From NCBI GenBank assembly GCA_025677825.1, contig JAIXMO010000003.1, positions 310,001 to 374,000 of the forward strand: DNA of 64,000 bases, written 5' to 3'. This DNA comes from Helicostylum pulchrum (taxonomy: Eukaryota > Mucoromycota > Mucoromycetes > Mucorales > Mucoraceae). How positions within the stretch are numbered: position 1 is the stretch's first letter; the number at the start of each line of letters is the position of its first letter. The position numbers were made by a program, and so were the translations under genes. A model generated the notes under the pieces. That model was not told the DNA's origin, did no database searches, and saw only the letters and a list, made by a program, of their open reading frames with translations. Positions 1-11,035 of this stretch are shown here, one piece after another.

Positions 1-949
1 GTATATGATGAAGGTTCCCGCGGATCACTCTTGGACTACATTATCGCCCGAAATTAAATTTCAAAAAGAAGGTGTTAAAATGATATTGAAATGGGCTTAC
101 GGTTATGAGGTCGAGAATGATGAAGGCAGTATGACAACATCTAAGAAAAAAACGATTCATGATGATAGTAAACTAGGTGATAAATATGTTCACCAACGTT
201 CTTCAAGCAGTCAGTTTCTAGCGTATTTTGATCCGCCACAACCCGGGAGTCCAAACAACAAGTTTTTCCTCGGTAACAGTTATGGCACCAATGTAAAAAA
301 AGAAACCTTTTTTGATTCCGAGGAACAAGTGCAAGAAGATAATTATGATTCTTCTTCTTCCAGCTTTGCTACGCAAGTAAATAAAAAAAGAGAGATGGTA
401 AATTTGAAGGAGTTAAATCAAAAGATTGAAATGGGAGACTATTTTGGAGGTCGTTTCGTTATGCCTGTTCCAGACTGCTCAAATATTTTGCATCCTAGTA
501 TGGAGTACGAATCTATTTCAGTCAGTCATTGGATACAACTAGTTGTTACAATCGAATGCAATGGAAGAAAGTTTGACCTACTTTTGGACTCTCCTGGCCG
601 TGTTCTGGACTGTCGTGTTGTCTCTGTTGATGATGAATGTCAAACAATACTCCCCCCTCCACCAAGTTACAAGCCAGGTGAAGGACAATCGCATCACGAA
701 AATGCTAAACCAGCTGGCTCTTTTTGGGAACAACGCGAGGCTATTACCAATGTTTCTGGTTGGGGTTCTTGTAGGCCATGTCCTTGCGAATACAAAAAAA
801 TTAAGCGAAAAGACAGTAACGAGGGAATTGCTAGTGGTAATAATAGCAACAAAAACATAAAGAAGGCTAATAATGTTAGTAAACCTGAAACTTGTTCTCC
901 TGATCTTTTGCCTGAATGGGGGCCTCCTCCATGCTATTCTGAAAATTAA
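1..949 (+). CDS. alpha-arrestin (ART-like) protein, 5' end outside window
   Basis: C-terminal part of an arrestin-domain protein; the frame is open to the left edge (codon at 2-4), so the true start lies outside. It is a close paralogue of the gene at 2512-4439: both carry KWA(Y/F)GYEVEND, SSQFLAYFDPP, YFGGRFVMPVPDC, SMEYESI, QLVVTIECNG and LDCRVVSVDDE in the same order. Two PPxY motifs are visible, PPSY after the arrestin core and PPCY four residues from the end. In fungi such motifs recruit the Rsp5/Nedd4 ubiquitin ligase for endocytosis of plasma-membrane transporters (family knowledge). The tail is Lys/Asn-rich. The cargo cannot be told from sequence. Confidence is high for family and moderate for role. 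Confidence 0.85.
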   Translation, partial: YMMKVPADHSWTTLSPEIKFQKEGVKMILKWAYGYEVENDEGSMTTSKKKTIHDDSKLGDKYVHQRSSSSQFLAYFDPPQPGSPNNKFFLGNSYGTNVKKETFFDSEEQVQEDNYDSSSSSFATQVNKKREMVNLKELNQKIEMGDYFGGRFVMPVPDCSNILHPSMEYESISVSHWIQLVVTIECNGRKFDLLLDSPGRVLDCRVVSVDDECQTILPPPPSYKPGEGQSHHENAKPAGSFWEQREAITNVSGWGSCRPCPCEYKKIKRKDSNEGIASGNNSNKNIKKANNVSKPETCSPDLLPEWGPPPCYSEN

Positions 950-1324
950 TTAACCCTTGTTATATGACAACAATCTATTTTATGCTACAAAATACTTTAT
1001 GTATTATCTCTTTATTTATAATTTATACACATTCAAATACTATCTTTAAATTATTCCCCATTTTACCCTATTAATTTGTACATATTACACACTTATACCT
1101 AAATATATAATAAACAACATATTCAAAGCTTGTATTATATACAGCTTAACCTCCTATAAACCCAATTATCTTTACTTGAAGGAGGATATTTTTCTTTTAG
1201 ATAATATGGTACCACTCTCTCCTACTTTTTATATCCTCCCTTTTACCGACTATGTAGTATAAAATAAAGACAAGCGGCTTTTTATTTTACTTTTTACTTC
1301 TAATAATCCCAAGTTTTTAAAAAT
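950..1324. other. intergenic, AT-rich
   Basis: Stretch between the partial arrestin gene and the secreted peptide gene. No convincing ORF; probable 3' UTR of one gene and promoter of the next. Confidence 0.6.
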
Positions 1325-1564
1325 ATGAAATCTGTATATCTATTACTTACTTATATAACATGTATTATCACTCAATCACTCGCTATTTCTAATACTGTTG
1401 ATAGCCCTGGCCAAATACAGAAACTAGAAAAAAGAGCGTGCGATTTCCATTGTAAAAATCAACAAAGATGCGACAAAACCTGCGAAGGACTGAATTATGG
1501 TGCTCTTTTACTAGGCGTTTGTCATGGTGGTCAATGTTTTTGTGGATTCATGCCAAATTTTTAA
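1325..1564 (+). CDS. small secreted cysteine-rich (defensin-like) peptide precursor
   Basis: A 79-residue single-exon ORF. Residues 1-20 form a hydrophobic signal peptide ending at about SLA; a short propeptide ends with LEKR (residues 34-37), a Kex2-type processing site. The predicted mature peptide has seven cysteines (39, 43, 49, 53, 66, 71, 73). The pattern CxxxC (49-53), GxC (64-66) and CxC (71-73) is that of the cysteine-stabilised alpha-beta fold of defensin-like peptides; the extra cysteine at 39 leaves an odd number. It lies between two arrestin paralogues. Secretion and processing are well supported by visible motifs; antimicrobial or signalling function is inference only. It could also be a small effector or other secreted cysteine-rich protein. 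Confidence 0.6.
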   Translation: MKSVYLLLTYITCIITQSLAISNTVDSPGQIQKLEKRACDFHCKNQQRCDKTCEGLNYGALLLGVCHGGQCFCGFMPNF

Positions 1565-2511
1565 ATAAAGCCTAAATTACAATAAGATCGATAAACTTTA
1601 TAAATAAAAGCTTATATTTGGTAAAAATAAAGGAGACAATATGACTGTTGCTGTGTTTTGCATAAAATGAAATAGTACATTTGAGAATATAAATCTCTAG
1701 CTCCTTATTTGAAGGTAAAATGTGCAATAATCTTTTTTATGACAATGGTTTCACAACTCACGTGTATTTAATTTTAGCCTATTGTTACAAAACATATTTT
1801 CTGATTGCTTTCATTGTCACTCAGAAAAAAATTAATTTTGGTAACTGCGTGGAACGTTGAATTATGCCAAGAATAAAGTGTGCTTATTTTTTTTGCTATG
1901 AAAATATATGTAGCATTATGATAAAAAAATATATTCAAAGTACTTTGTGAATAACTTCATTTTGAAGCGAAACCATTTAATAAATACTGTGAGGTTATGA
2001 GAAAATAAACCCCACTATGACGTACATATGCAGCCAATAAAATAGCAGTGTAACCCAGGTACATCTTTATAGAAGTGCCTAATTATTCCAAAACTATGAT
2101 CAGGTGACCTTCCTTAGTGTTCATACTTTATATTTGTGTGTTCAAGCCGTATTTTCGGGCCAAATATTTGAAGTCAAGCGCAAGAAGTTAAAATTTTACG
2201 AAGTCGGGTACTTTCCTCTAAAAAAGCACAATTCAATAATGCTACATTTCATACTCTTATATATTAAGGATATTTAATAATAATAATAATAAAAATTTGC
2301 TCTATAAAAATAAAAAGATGAGGCTGCTTTGTATCAGTTACCATCGTGAATAAAAGAAAACTTATACAAAAAAAGATACCCTCGTCAAACGTTCTGTATC
2401 TCGTGATTACATGACTATTTAAACCGAGATTAAGTATATATTTCCAGTAAGGTAAACCTTTTTTCTTATCTTTTTTATAGTTTTATTTTAATAATTTTAC
2501 AACAAAAAAAC
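1565..2511. other. intergenic, no gene seen
   Basis: AT-rich spacer of about 950 bp between the peptide gene and the second arrestin gene. It has a short (ATA)n run near 2278-2291 and no ORF with coding character; the end nearest 2512 is presumably the arrestin promoter. Confidence 0.5.
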
Positions 2512-4439
2512 ATGAGCAATAAAGAAGTTTTAAGAGTTGTCTTGGATGAAGCACAACTGTACGTAGAAGAAACTGCGGGTTCAGTTATGGTTCGCGGTGA
2601 AGTCGTAGTTACTTTTTCAAAAGATACTCCAATCCAAGGACCTATAGAGCTACTTTTTGAAGGCATTCAAAGATATCAGACTTGGGGCGGTAAGATAAAA
2701 TATATACAATGTAGAATTTGAAAAATCATACTAATAGAATTTTTTATTTAGATATTATGAATAAAAGTAAAGCCGGGTCTCCCATTGAAACAAAATTACA
2801 AGTGACAGAGCTATCACTCCTGCCTCCCAATTCTAAAGGTTTTATGCCTTCTGGGGTACAGCGATTTCCTTTTGAATTTCCTATCCCTTCAACTCTTCCC
2901 ACTACTGTTTATATTCCTGACCGTCTGGAAATATTTTACCAACTTACGGCAACCCTTCGCCGTTCTTCAAATAATCACAATGACTCAACAAATACAGCCA
3001 ATTGGGTCGATTGGGCCCGCCGCAACAGCTCAAAGAAAAAATATGTCGCTACATCACCTATAAGAATCATTCGTGCTATGGAATCTATAGTTTCTTATGG
3101 TTTACCCGCTGAAAATTCTCATAGCTCTACACCATCCTTGACGCCTGTTGTTACTCAAACCGAAAGCGACAGTCAAGATTTAGTAGAGCAAGAAGTGACG
3201 GCAGTAGGCACTAGTAATCCTCCAAATCAATTGCCTTGGAATCGTCGAGGATTAGATGGTTACCAAGGAACTTTGGATGAGCAACATGATCAGCTAGCAT
3301 TTTCTCTATCTGGAAGAACAAGTAATAATTTAAACCTTCCTATAAGTATGCTTGAAGAAACTCAAGGCATCCGGTATAAAATTGGTGTTGATCGTACTGC
3401 TATAGCCATTGGCACCAGTATTGGTATTGAACTAATGATTGAGCCTACTTTTTCTAATGCCGTTATCAAGTCTGTTCTATTAAAAGTTTCAGAAAATCGT
3501 AAATACGTAATGCAGGTGCCTTCTAAACATGCATACAGTAAATCTACTGAATCGGAGGAGAAAAAATACAGTGAAGGCGTTAGAATGGTTATGAAATGGG
3601 CCTTTGGGTATGAAGTTGAAAATGACAGTGGCGAATTGGTGTTGGATAAGAAAAACGCAATTCGTCCTATTAGTAAAATAAGTGAAAAGTATGTTCGTCA
3701 AAGATCTGCTAGTAGCCAATTTTTGGCTTATTTCGATCCTCCACCACTCGGTCATATAGACAATAAATTCTTTCTTGGAAACCACCCGGATAATAAACCC
3801 AAAATATATGTCGATAATGAATTACCTTCACAAGAGAACGATATTGCTGAGATACCATCTAACTCATTGACATCACCAGAAAAGGATACACACGATGTTA
3901 TTAATATGAAAGAATTAAATCAATCTGTGAAATTGGGTGAATATTTCGGTGGTCGCTTTGTTATGCCTGTGCCTGACTGCGAAGGTATACTAAATCCCAG
4001 CATGGAGTATGAGTCTATCAATATCGGCCATTGGTTGCAGCTGGTTGTTACTATCGAATGTAACGGAAAAGAATTTGATTTAACTTTAGATTCACCGTCT
4101 CGTATGCTAGACTGTCGCGTTGTATCTGTAGATGATGAGCGCCAAACAATTTTACCTCCTCCTCCCACCTATAAGGCTGGCGATGGCTTTGTCAATCATG
4201 ATTGGTCTACTAGTACTTTTTGGGAGCAACGTGAGCCTATTACTTCTGTTTCTGGCTGGGGAGCAATTACACTTTGTCCTTGTAAAACCAAGAAATTGGA
4301 TGTTGAAAACAAGAACAAATCTTTCACTGCCTCTGGTAAACATCAAATTCAACAAAAAAATACAAAGAGACTTTCTAGAACTGGTACTCCTTCTAATTTG
4401 TTACCTGAATGGGGTGCTCCTCCTGCTTACGAAAGTTAA
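2512..4439 (+). CDS. alpha-arrestin (ART-like) trafficking adaptor
   Basis: Two exons, 2512-2689 and 2752-4439, joined by a GT-AG intron that restores GGC-GAT-ATT; 621 residues. The N-terminal part (about 1-150) fits Arrestin_N and about 215-470 fits Arrestin_C. Two PPxY motifs are visible, PPTY near residue 530 and PPAY at 616-619, the classic docking sites for Rsp5/Nedd4 WW domains. Such proteins sit at the plasma membrane or Golgi and direct ubiquitination of transporters (family knowledge). It is a tandem paralogue of the gene at the left edge. A Ser/Thr/Gln-rich linker around 130-190 may be a phosphorylation region (inference). The start is the first ATG after an A-rich leader. Confidence 0.88.
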
Positions 4440-5536
4440 AATCACTTTTTTTTTTGTCAACAAATTTAATTCTCCTTTGCATACAGTAGCATTTCCTTAA
4501 TCCTAAAATCTTTAAAAAATAGCAATAAAAAACCATTTGTAAAATAATTTGTGTTCGCTACCAAAAAAAAAAGAAAAAGTTCAAACATACGGTTGCAATT
4601 AAGGTCTGTCGGATGTTTTCTGTACGGGGAAAATAAAAATACAACTCCATGCCCATTGTTACAAATGGAGTGGTAGTTTATTTGTAAAGAATAGAGAGTA
4701 GGGTATAAAATAAAAGATATTATTTTACAAGTTCAATAAATTGAAAGTGAGCACCAGGTTTATAGTTGTCCAACTAAGAATGAGTATTATATAAAAAATA
4801 TAATACGTAAAAGAATAAAATAAAAGAAATAAGTTTACAGAGAATTATATAATAAGAATGTATATAGTTCAAGGGATCTTTATAAGTAAAAAAAACAGAA
4901 TAATAGAGTATAATTTATAAGGTAAAAGTAAGATCAGATCCATTTAATATGTAAAATAGTGTTGTATTTATATTCGAAGGTGTCGGTCAAGACATCCTTT
5001 GAATCTTGTAAAATAGCTATGATATCAGGAATAACTTTGTTCCTTTTGGTTCTTAAATAAAATTATATGGATAAGGTTTCTAAACTAGATGTGTGTTGTT
5101 TTTGTTCTAGTTAGTTGATATAATAAAATAAATTGATGTTTTTACATTCAGAAAGAACTAAACATCGTTACTAAAAGAAATAAGGAGATGGAGTAACATA
5201 TCTGATGTTAAATGGAAGGTGAACTTAAAGAAATAGTGTAATAAAAAGGTGGAGTATAATAATAAAGTTAAGTGTATAAAAAAAATGTAACAGAAACTGA
5301 GATTTGAAATGAAAGTAACTAATAATCTGGAATAATAATAGGTAAAAATAAGGGTAACTGAAAAGTCCTCTATATGAAAATGTGTAACAGCGGAAAATGA
5401 TAATAGCGAAATGGCAGTAACGACGGAGGTGAAATAATACTTGTTCAGATAAAAAATGAAGAATAAGTTTTAATCCAGTACGATATTCTTCGATTCGTAA
5501 CACCATAAAATAAAACCCAAAATTCTGTTTTCTACA
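4440..5536. other. intergenic, AT-rich, no gene seen
   Basis: About 1.1 kb of AT-rich spacer. ORFs on the minus strand here are Phe/Ile/Leu-rich readings of low-complexity DNA and are not credible genes. Confidence 0.5.
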
Positions 5537-5699
5537 GAAAAAAAAAATATAAAAAAAAAATATAAAAAAAAAATAGAAAAAAAAAATATAAAAAAAAAAT
5601 AGAAAAAAAAAATATAAAAAAAAAATAGAAAAAAAAAATATAAAAAAAAATAGAAAAAAAAAATATAAAAAAAAATAGAAAAAAAAAATATAAAAAAAA
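5537..5699. repeat. A-rich minisatellite
   Basis: Tandem array of A8-A10 runs separated alternately by TATA and TAG, with a higher-order unit of roughly 22-24 bp repeated about seven times. It lies directly beyond the 3' end of the tRNA gene. Confidence 0.85.
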
Positions 5700-5730
5700 C
5701 ATTACAAAGGAAACTTTCAAAAAGATATAT

Positions 5731-5811
5731 GCAGGCTGCGAGATTCGAACTCGCGCCACTTGCGTGAATACGACCTGAACATATCGCGTTAGACCACTCC
5801 GCCAAGCCTGC
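5731..5811 (-). tRNA. tRNA-Leu (anticodon CAG)
   Basis: An 81-nt class II tRNA, seen on the minus strand. The 7-bp acceptor stem pairs perfectly (GCAGGCT with AGCCTGC). The anticodon arm ATATG/CGTAT carries the loop TTCAGGT, giving anticodon CAG. The long variable arm contains a CAC-GCAA-GTG hairpin. The T arm is GCGAG-TTCGAAT-CTCGC. The long variable arm plus A at the discriminator position fit leucine. No intron. A T5 run starts about seven bases after the gene and can serve as Pol III terminator. Confidence 0.95.
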
Positions 5812-5870
5812 ACTGTATCGCGACGAATTTTTTAAAAATTATTACAAATAAATTATTTAAAATTTTTAGA

Positions 5871-5897
5871 TCACGTGACGTGCACGTGCATGTCACG
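5871..5897. promoter_or_regulatory. cluster of ACGTG (E-box/CRE-like) motifs
   Basis: Within 27 bp there are two CACGTG palindromes (TCACGTGA and GCACGTGC) plus further ACGTG/CACG half sites. CACGTG is bound by bHLH factors such as Cbf1/Pho4 in fungi (family knowledge). It lies about 60 bp upstream of the tRNA gene on its coding strand. Function is inference. Confidence 0.45.
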
Positions 5898-6524
5898 TTT
5901 TTCGATTGGCTATGGACAAAAGTACAGTTAATTCATTACATTTTGCATTCAATTTCGGTTTTTTTTAAAAAGTAAAAAAAAAAAAGACATGTAATCAGCT
6001 GTTTGGGTTTTATTGAGAAAAGTAACAAAGATTAAGTAATTTATATATTTTACATTTAAATCTCGGAGATTAGTTATTCCGACTGTATACATAGCAAAGA
6101 CGGACCAAAAAAATGATAAAATGTAGGCAGGTCAACAGAGGAAATTAGAATAGTGTAAAGTCTACGTTGGTATAGCAGTTATACTCACAGTTGCCTCAGT
6201 TCCTACTTTGCTCCAAGTCTAATTAATGGATAGAAAATCGGTGGCCAAACTATTGTAAGCCTAGAAGACCCTACCTGCAGGCGTATTCTCAAATGTCCTC
6301 TTGTTGGTATACCGCAAACTATTGACACTTACATATCACCTGCAATTTTTATTTATCTCATTCTTACAACACCCATGTTAAATACAATTTTTTTTTCCTA
6401 TGAACCAATGCTTTCCCACCAATAAAATAAAATGCCCAGCTATTATTTATTAAGATATATTTATTTTATTTCGCAAAAAAAAAGAAAAGACCACTGTAAG
6501 CAACAGTAAAAGAAATATAGACGA
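5898..6524. other. intergenic, no gene seen
   Basis: AT-rich spacer between the tRNA upstream motifs and the stop codon of the small minus-strand gene. Only a weak tRNA-like stretch near 6161-6222 was noticed, and it was rejected. Confidence 0.5.
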
Positions 6525-6863
6525 TCAGTCAAAGTTACAGCGAGTAAGCTCCATTAGTTCTTGAACCGCATCAAGAGTTTTCTTTTTCTTGGCAAGACTC
6601 TCTTCTCCTTCATTCAATGCTTTTCTTTTGAGACTATTTAAATCCTCAGTCGCCTTGATTTTATCTTTTAATAGATTTACATAACTTTCAAAAAAAGATA
6701 ACGCATCTTCAGCTGTATATGTATCTGCGTGAGGGGGGGTTGGGATACTCAAACCTGTACTTTCGTCCCGAGGAGGAGAGGGAACTAAGCTTGTACTTTC
6801 AGTGTAAGGAGGGGGGACCAAACTTGTACTTTCAGCACGAGGAGGACGCAATTCACTGTTCAT
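6525..6863 (-). CDS. hypothetical 112-residue protein with Pro-rich repeats and helical tail
   Basis: Single-exon ORF of 112 residues that I do not recognise. The N-terminal half holds three imperfect 11-14-residue repeats beginning ESTSLV/ESTGLS and ending in proline clusters (PPPYT, PSPPRD, TPPHAD); the first contains PPPY, a possible WW-domain ligand. From about residue 48 the protein turns charged and helical (FFESYVNLLKDK... with KKKK near residue 95), likely a coiled coil. No signal peptide or membrane segment. The repeats are visible in the DNA as well, so the N-terminal length may vary between strains. Coding status rests on repeat structure and biased composition only. Confidence 0.5.
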   Translation of the reverse strand: MNSELRPPRAESTSLVPPPYTESTSLVPSPPRDESTGLSIPTPPHADTYTAEDALSFFESYVNLLKDKIKATEDLNSLKRKALNEGEESLAKKKKTLDAVQELMELTRCNFD

Positions 6864-8275
6864 TGTAAGTTACAGAAAAGAAAACGAAAAAAATAGATAA
6901 GGATCCTGTAAAAATATTTAAGAGGGAAAAGTTTTGAGATATACAAGTGATATATCTAACCTTTTGATTACTATTTAAAGTCTGGTTCTGACGGTTTTAT
7001 TTGACAAGTACTTTTGTGACCGACCCTATGTTGGTATATATAGAAAGAGAGCTCTTATTCCTATAGTTTCGTATAATACAATGTCGTATCGTATTCTAAG
7101 TTGGATAGTTCCCTTTCACAGAAAAAAAATGACCGTTGTAAATCTAAACAATTAAATAAATTTTAATTTTATGAAATGATATTATTTTTTTTTGATATAA
7201 GGGATTTGAGACAGCACAAGCAAAAAAAAGATGACAATCCGACCCTATTTTAAGGAGCTAGTTATTACATGTATATCATTTCAGATCTGTAATTGATTAT
7301 CTACGTGCCACTGATTTTTTTGTCCCAATGATTAGTAGTAGGCTCGTGGGTTTCACTGTAACCGATTTTATGTTCACTTATACCTCCAACTTGGTATCTT
7401 TGTTATCGTAATACCAAACGACTTGTATGATGTATTTGTCATTTTTCACTGTTGCACAGATGGACTTTGTTGTTCTTTTTGCAAATCAGAAGAAAAAAAA
7501 AAGCAGAATTGACGGTCAAGAACCCCATTTCCAAGACGATCCTATACCATGTAGTCCGACATTAAACGGTAAAGGGGGACGTATCCTTTACAAATGATAA
7601 AAGTACTATATTCAGCTTGGTTATTATACGGCAACGTAAGCATATACTGAATGTCAATCAATATCCGTACATATGCATATCGCGATTTAATAAAGTACGA
7701 TCTACGAACAATGTTTCACCGAGCATCTTTTTAATAAATACAAAAAGATGCGGGATCGTCATACTACATGCAAAAAAAATAGATACGTATTATTAGGGGA
7801 AAAAAGTTATACGATGTGTATTTCAGAAAGGAGTTTTAGAAATTTTCTGGTACTAACCAAAAGGTTGTTTTAATGATAAAAGAGAGGTGTTCATCTTGCA
7901 ATCGCACAATCAAAGTGTACATGAATGGATAAAGGTTGAACCGTGTATACTTCAGCTGTCACATATATTTCTTTTTTTTCTTTTTGGGTGCGAAAAATTA
8001 TTTTTTTTTGTTTGTTTTCTCTCTTTCTCTTTCTCTCTTTCTCTCTCTCACTCACTCTCTCTTTTTTTTTTCTGTTAAATATATACACATATATATTATA
8101 TGGATTTTACCTGGGTTAACGACGGACAGAATACCCGTAAACACCTAAATTTACTCCAAAAAGCATCTAATACGCCGTCACCTTTATCGTCATCAAATAG
8201 GTAAGATAGAGAGATAACACAATACATGTATAATATTTACTAACAAAAAAAAAAAAAAAAAGACTAATAAATGAA
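6864..8275. other. intergenic with CT microsatellite
   Basis: About 1.4 kb between divergent genes. It includes a CT-rich tract at about 8017-8071 and a poly-A tract at 8247-8261 just upstream of the PUF gene start. The overlapping ORFs near 7887-8148 are readings through that tract and are not supported. Confidence 0.5.
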
Positions 8276-11035
8276 ATGGATCATAATGGAAATAATCAAA
8301 CAAGTTCGCGTGTTTCTTTTACACCAAACTTGGCGTCCATATCGTCGTCTCCTTTACGTAGATCACGTGCTGACACGATGCCATCGCAATCATCCGCGTT
8401 TCCTTATGCAACCGATATATTTTCAAACTTGACTTTAAATACAACAAGTAATTTAAACATAGTCTCTTCGCGTCACCGTTCTGGTTCTGTTACACTTCCC
8501 AATGACGATCCAAACACACCCACTAGTAGTAATAATTTTCTTCCTCAAACTCCGTTTTCTACGGGATATAGTCCGTATGACCCATCCAGCCCTATTGATG
8601 AAAATGCATCGAATACGATTGCTTCGACTTTAGCTTCTTTAGGCTTAGACGACGATGAAGACGAAGAACAAGAACATAATACCCCTCATACTTCATTTGG
8701 TGAGCAACAGCATTCACTGGGTCGTGCTCGATCTTATACCATTGCAAGTCAATTAGGTCAACCTAATGACATGCCGGGTCGTCAACTTGCTGCTAATGGT
8801 AACTTTAACCCGTTTTCGCCTCATACAAGGTCAAGTGTACTGCATCGTCCTCGTGCTATCAGTTTAGGTATGGTGGATTCTTCAAATGCGTTTTCTCCTT
8901 TTGATATGTCGACCGGTCAGCCGAAACAAACGCGTTTTAATAATACTCCTTTAAGATCATCACGTAGTAATAGTAATCTAGTTGATTTAAATGCAGATGC
9001 CATGTATATAAATGACGATGACGTATCTTACGTAAGTATATAGCTGCTTTAAAAAAAAACAATATTTATTTACTTTTCTCTTTAAAAAAAAAGGATTATT
9101 ATGGTCAACCGGATGGAGCGGATTCACCTTCCTCCGCACAAGCACAAATACCCTCACGTGCACTTTGGTTAGGTAACATTAATCCTGGTATTAGTGTACC
9201 AGACCTTTCGCAGTTATTTTCTGCTTACGGTCAAGTTGAAAGTGCGAGAATCTTATCGGATAAAGAGTGTGCATTTGTTAATTTCACTTCGGTTGAATCT
9301 GCTATTGCTGCCAAAACCGATTTGGAAACCAGATTAGGTTCGAAATTAGCTGGTACGCCTGTACGTGTTGGGTTTGGTAAAGCTGATGTGAATTTAGCTA
9401 TGGCACTTACCAATGAAGCAGGTCCCAATGCTCAAGGACCTACTCGTGCTTTATGTAAGTATCTCTTTTCGCCCTTTATTTTTTTTTGAAAGGGGGCTGG
9501 GTTTGTGACTAGGATAATTAAATTTTTCTTCTTTGTAGGGGTTGGTAATATTCCTGCCAATATGAATCCAGCTATTCTTCGTACGATATTTCAAGCATTT
9601 GGTACAATAGAATCCGTTCGGGTCTTGTCACACAAGAATTGTGGCTTTATAAATTTCGAGCACCAAGAAGACGCAGTCAGAGCTCGAAAGACACTTCAGA
9701 ACAAGGAGATTTTAGGACCCGGTACAGGAGCGGTAAGAATTGGATTTGCGAAAGCGCCACCCAACAACCCAGACGAAGCTGAAGAAATAGCAGCAACACC
9801 TCAACAGCCTACTATTCAACCTTCATCCACCACACCTATTCAACCTTCACCATCTCCTCCACCTGCATCCGTTCATAATACCACTACTTCAAATGGTTCA
9901 GAAACTTATCAAAACGCTCAGTGGACGACTGCTATGATGATGACGAGTATGATGATGAACGCGTCAGGTCAACAACCCGCTACACAACCTAGTTTATACA
10001 CGGCTATTGCGTCTGAAAGACAATTTATTATGCAGCAATTGGGGTTTGAAGTCTCGGAAAAGATGAAGGAGGAAGAACGTGTGCCCTTAACTTATTTCTC
10101 GGTGATTCCTACTGTACCCGAGTTAAACAGCGATCGAAAATTAGAGCCGTTACGACTTCGCGAGATGAGAAAGCGATTAGAGAATGACGAGCAGCAGTCG
10201 TTGGAAGAAATCGAGTGTGTTGCATTAGAATGTATGGATGAAGTAGTTGAATTATGCAGCGGTAAGTAGAGAAATTTAGTAGCAGTGGGGTAAAAGAGAC
10301 TAAAAATTGTTTTGTTGTTTAGATTATATCGGTAATACAGTGATTCAAAAATTATTCGAACATTGTTCAGAAGAAACGAAATTAAAGATGCTTGAAAAGA
10401 TTGCGCCCTATTTAGCATCGATCGGTGTACATAAAAACGGAACTTGGGCCGCACAAAAGATCATTGATTTTGCAAACACAGCCGAGCAAATTCAGTTGGT
10501 GCGTCAACACATTGCACCCTATGTACCATTATTATTATTAGACCAGTTTGGAAACTATGTTGTTCAATGCTGTCTCCACAAAGGGCCTGAACATAACCAG
10601 TATATTTTTGATGCCATTGTAGATAAATGTTGGGAGATTGGACAAGGTAGATTTGGTGCTCGTGCCGTCAGATCTATTCTTGAGAATAACATTGTTACCA
10701 AAGAACAGCAGGTACCGTCTTTATGTTTTATATTTATTTGCAAAAAAACTAATCCACTTTATTAGGTTTATGTTGCTGCTGCTATCGTACAAAATACTGT
10801 ATTACTTACTACCAATGCTAACGGGGTTTTATTGCTTACTTGGCTTTTGGATACCTCGGACCTTCCCGGTCGTTACCGAGTTTTATGTCCTCGTCTTTTA
10901 CCTTACCTTAGTAAACTATCCGCTCACAAGTTAGGTTCGATGACTGTAAACAAGCTTATTAATCAAACGCAAGAACCCGATGCTTCTGCTTTATTATTGA
11001 ATGCACTCTCTGAGACCTCTATTGATTCCAATTAA
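8276..11035 (+). CDS. RRM- and Pumilio-repeat (PUF) RNA-binding protein, Jsn1/Puf1-2-like
   Basis: Five exons: 8276-9031, 9094-9454, 9539-10261, 10323-10711, 10766-11035; 832 residues. A Ser/Asn-rich low-complexity N-terminus (1-252) is followed by two RRMs (about 275-345 and 371-440) with RNP2 ALWLGNI/ALWVGNI and RNP1 CAFVNF/CGFINF. A Pro/Thr-rich linker leads into PUF repeats from about 595 to the end, visible as GNTVIQKL, NGTWAAQKI, FGNYVVQCC and FGARAVRSI. This RRM+PUF order is that of yeast Jsn1/Puf2, which bind 3' UTRs of mRNAs, many for membrane proteins (family knowledge). All junctions keep frame. Two exons lack an internal start codon and show up only by splice-frame reading. Confidence 0.9.

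Noticed and set aside
5470..5813. Two Phe-rich minus-strand ORFs of about 100 codons
   Set aside because: They read through the A-rich minisatellite and the tRNA gene; pure low complexity.
6161..6222. tRNA-like stretch (GTTGGTATAGCAGTTATACTC followed by TTGCCTC)
   Set aside because: It resembles an A box and D arm of tRNA-Gly, but there is no T arm (GGTTCRA) and no acceptor stem. At most an old relic.
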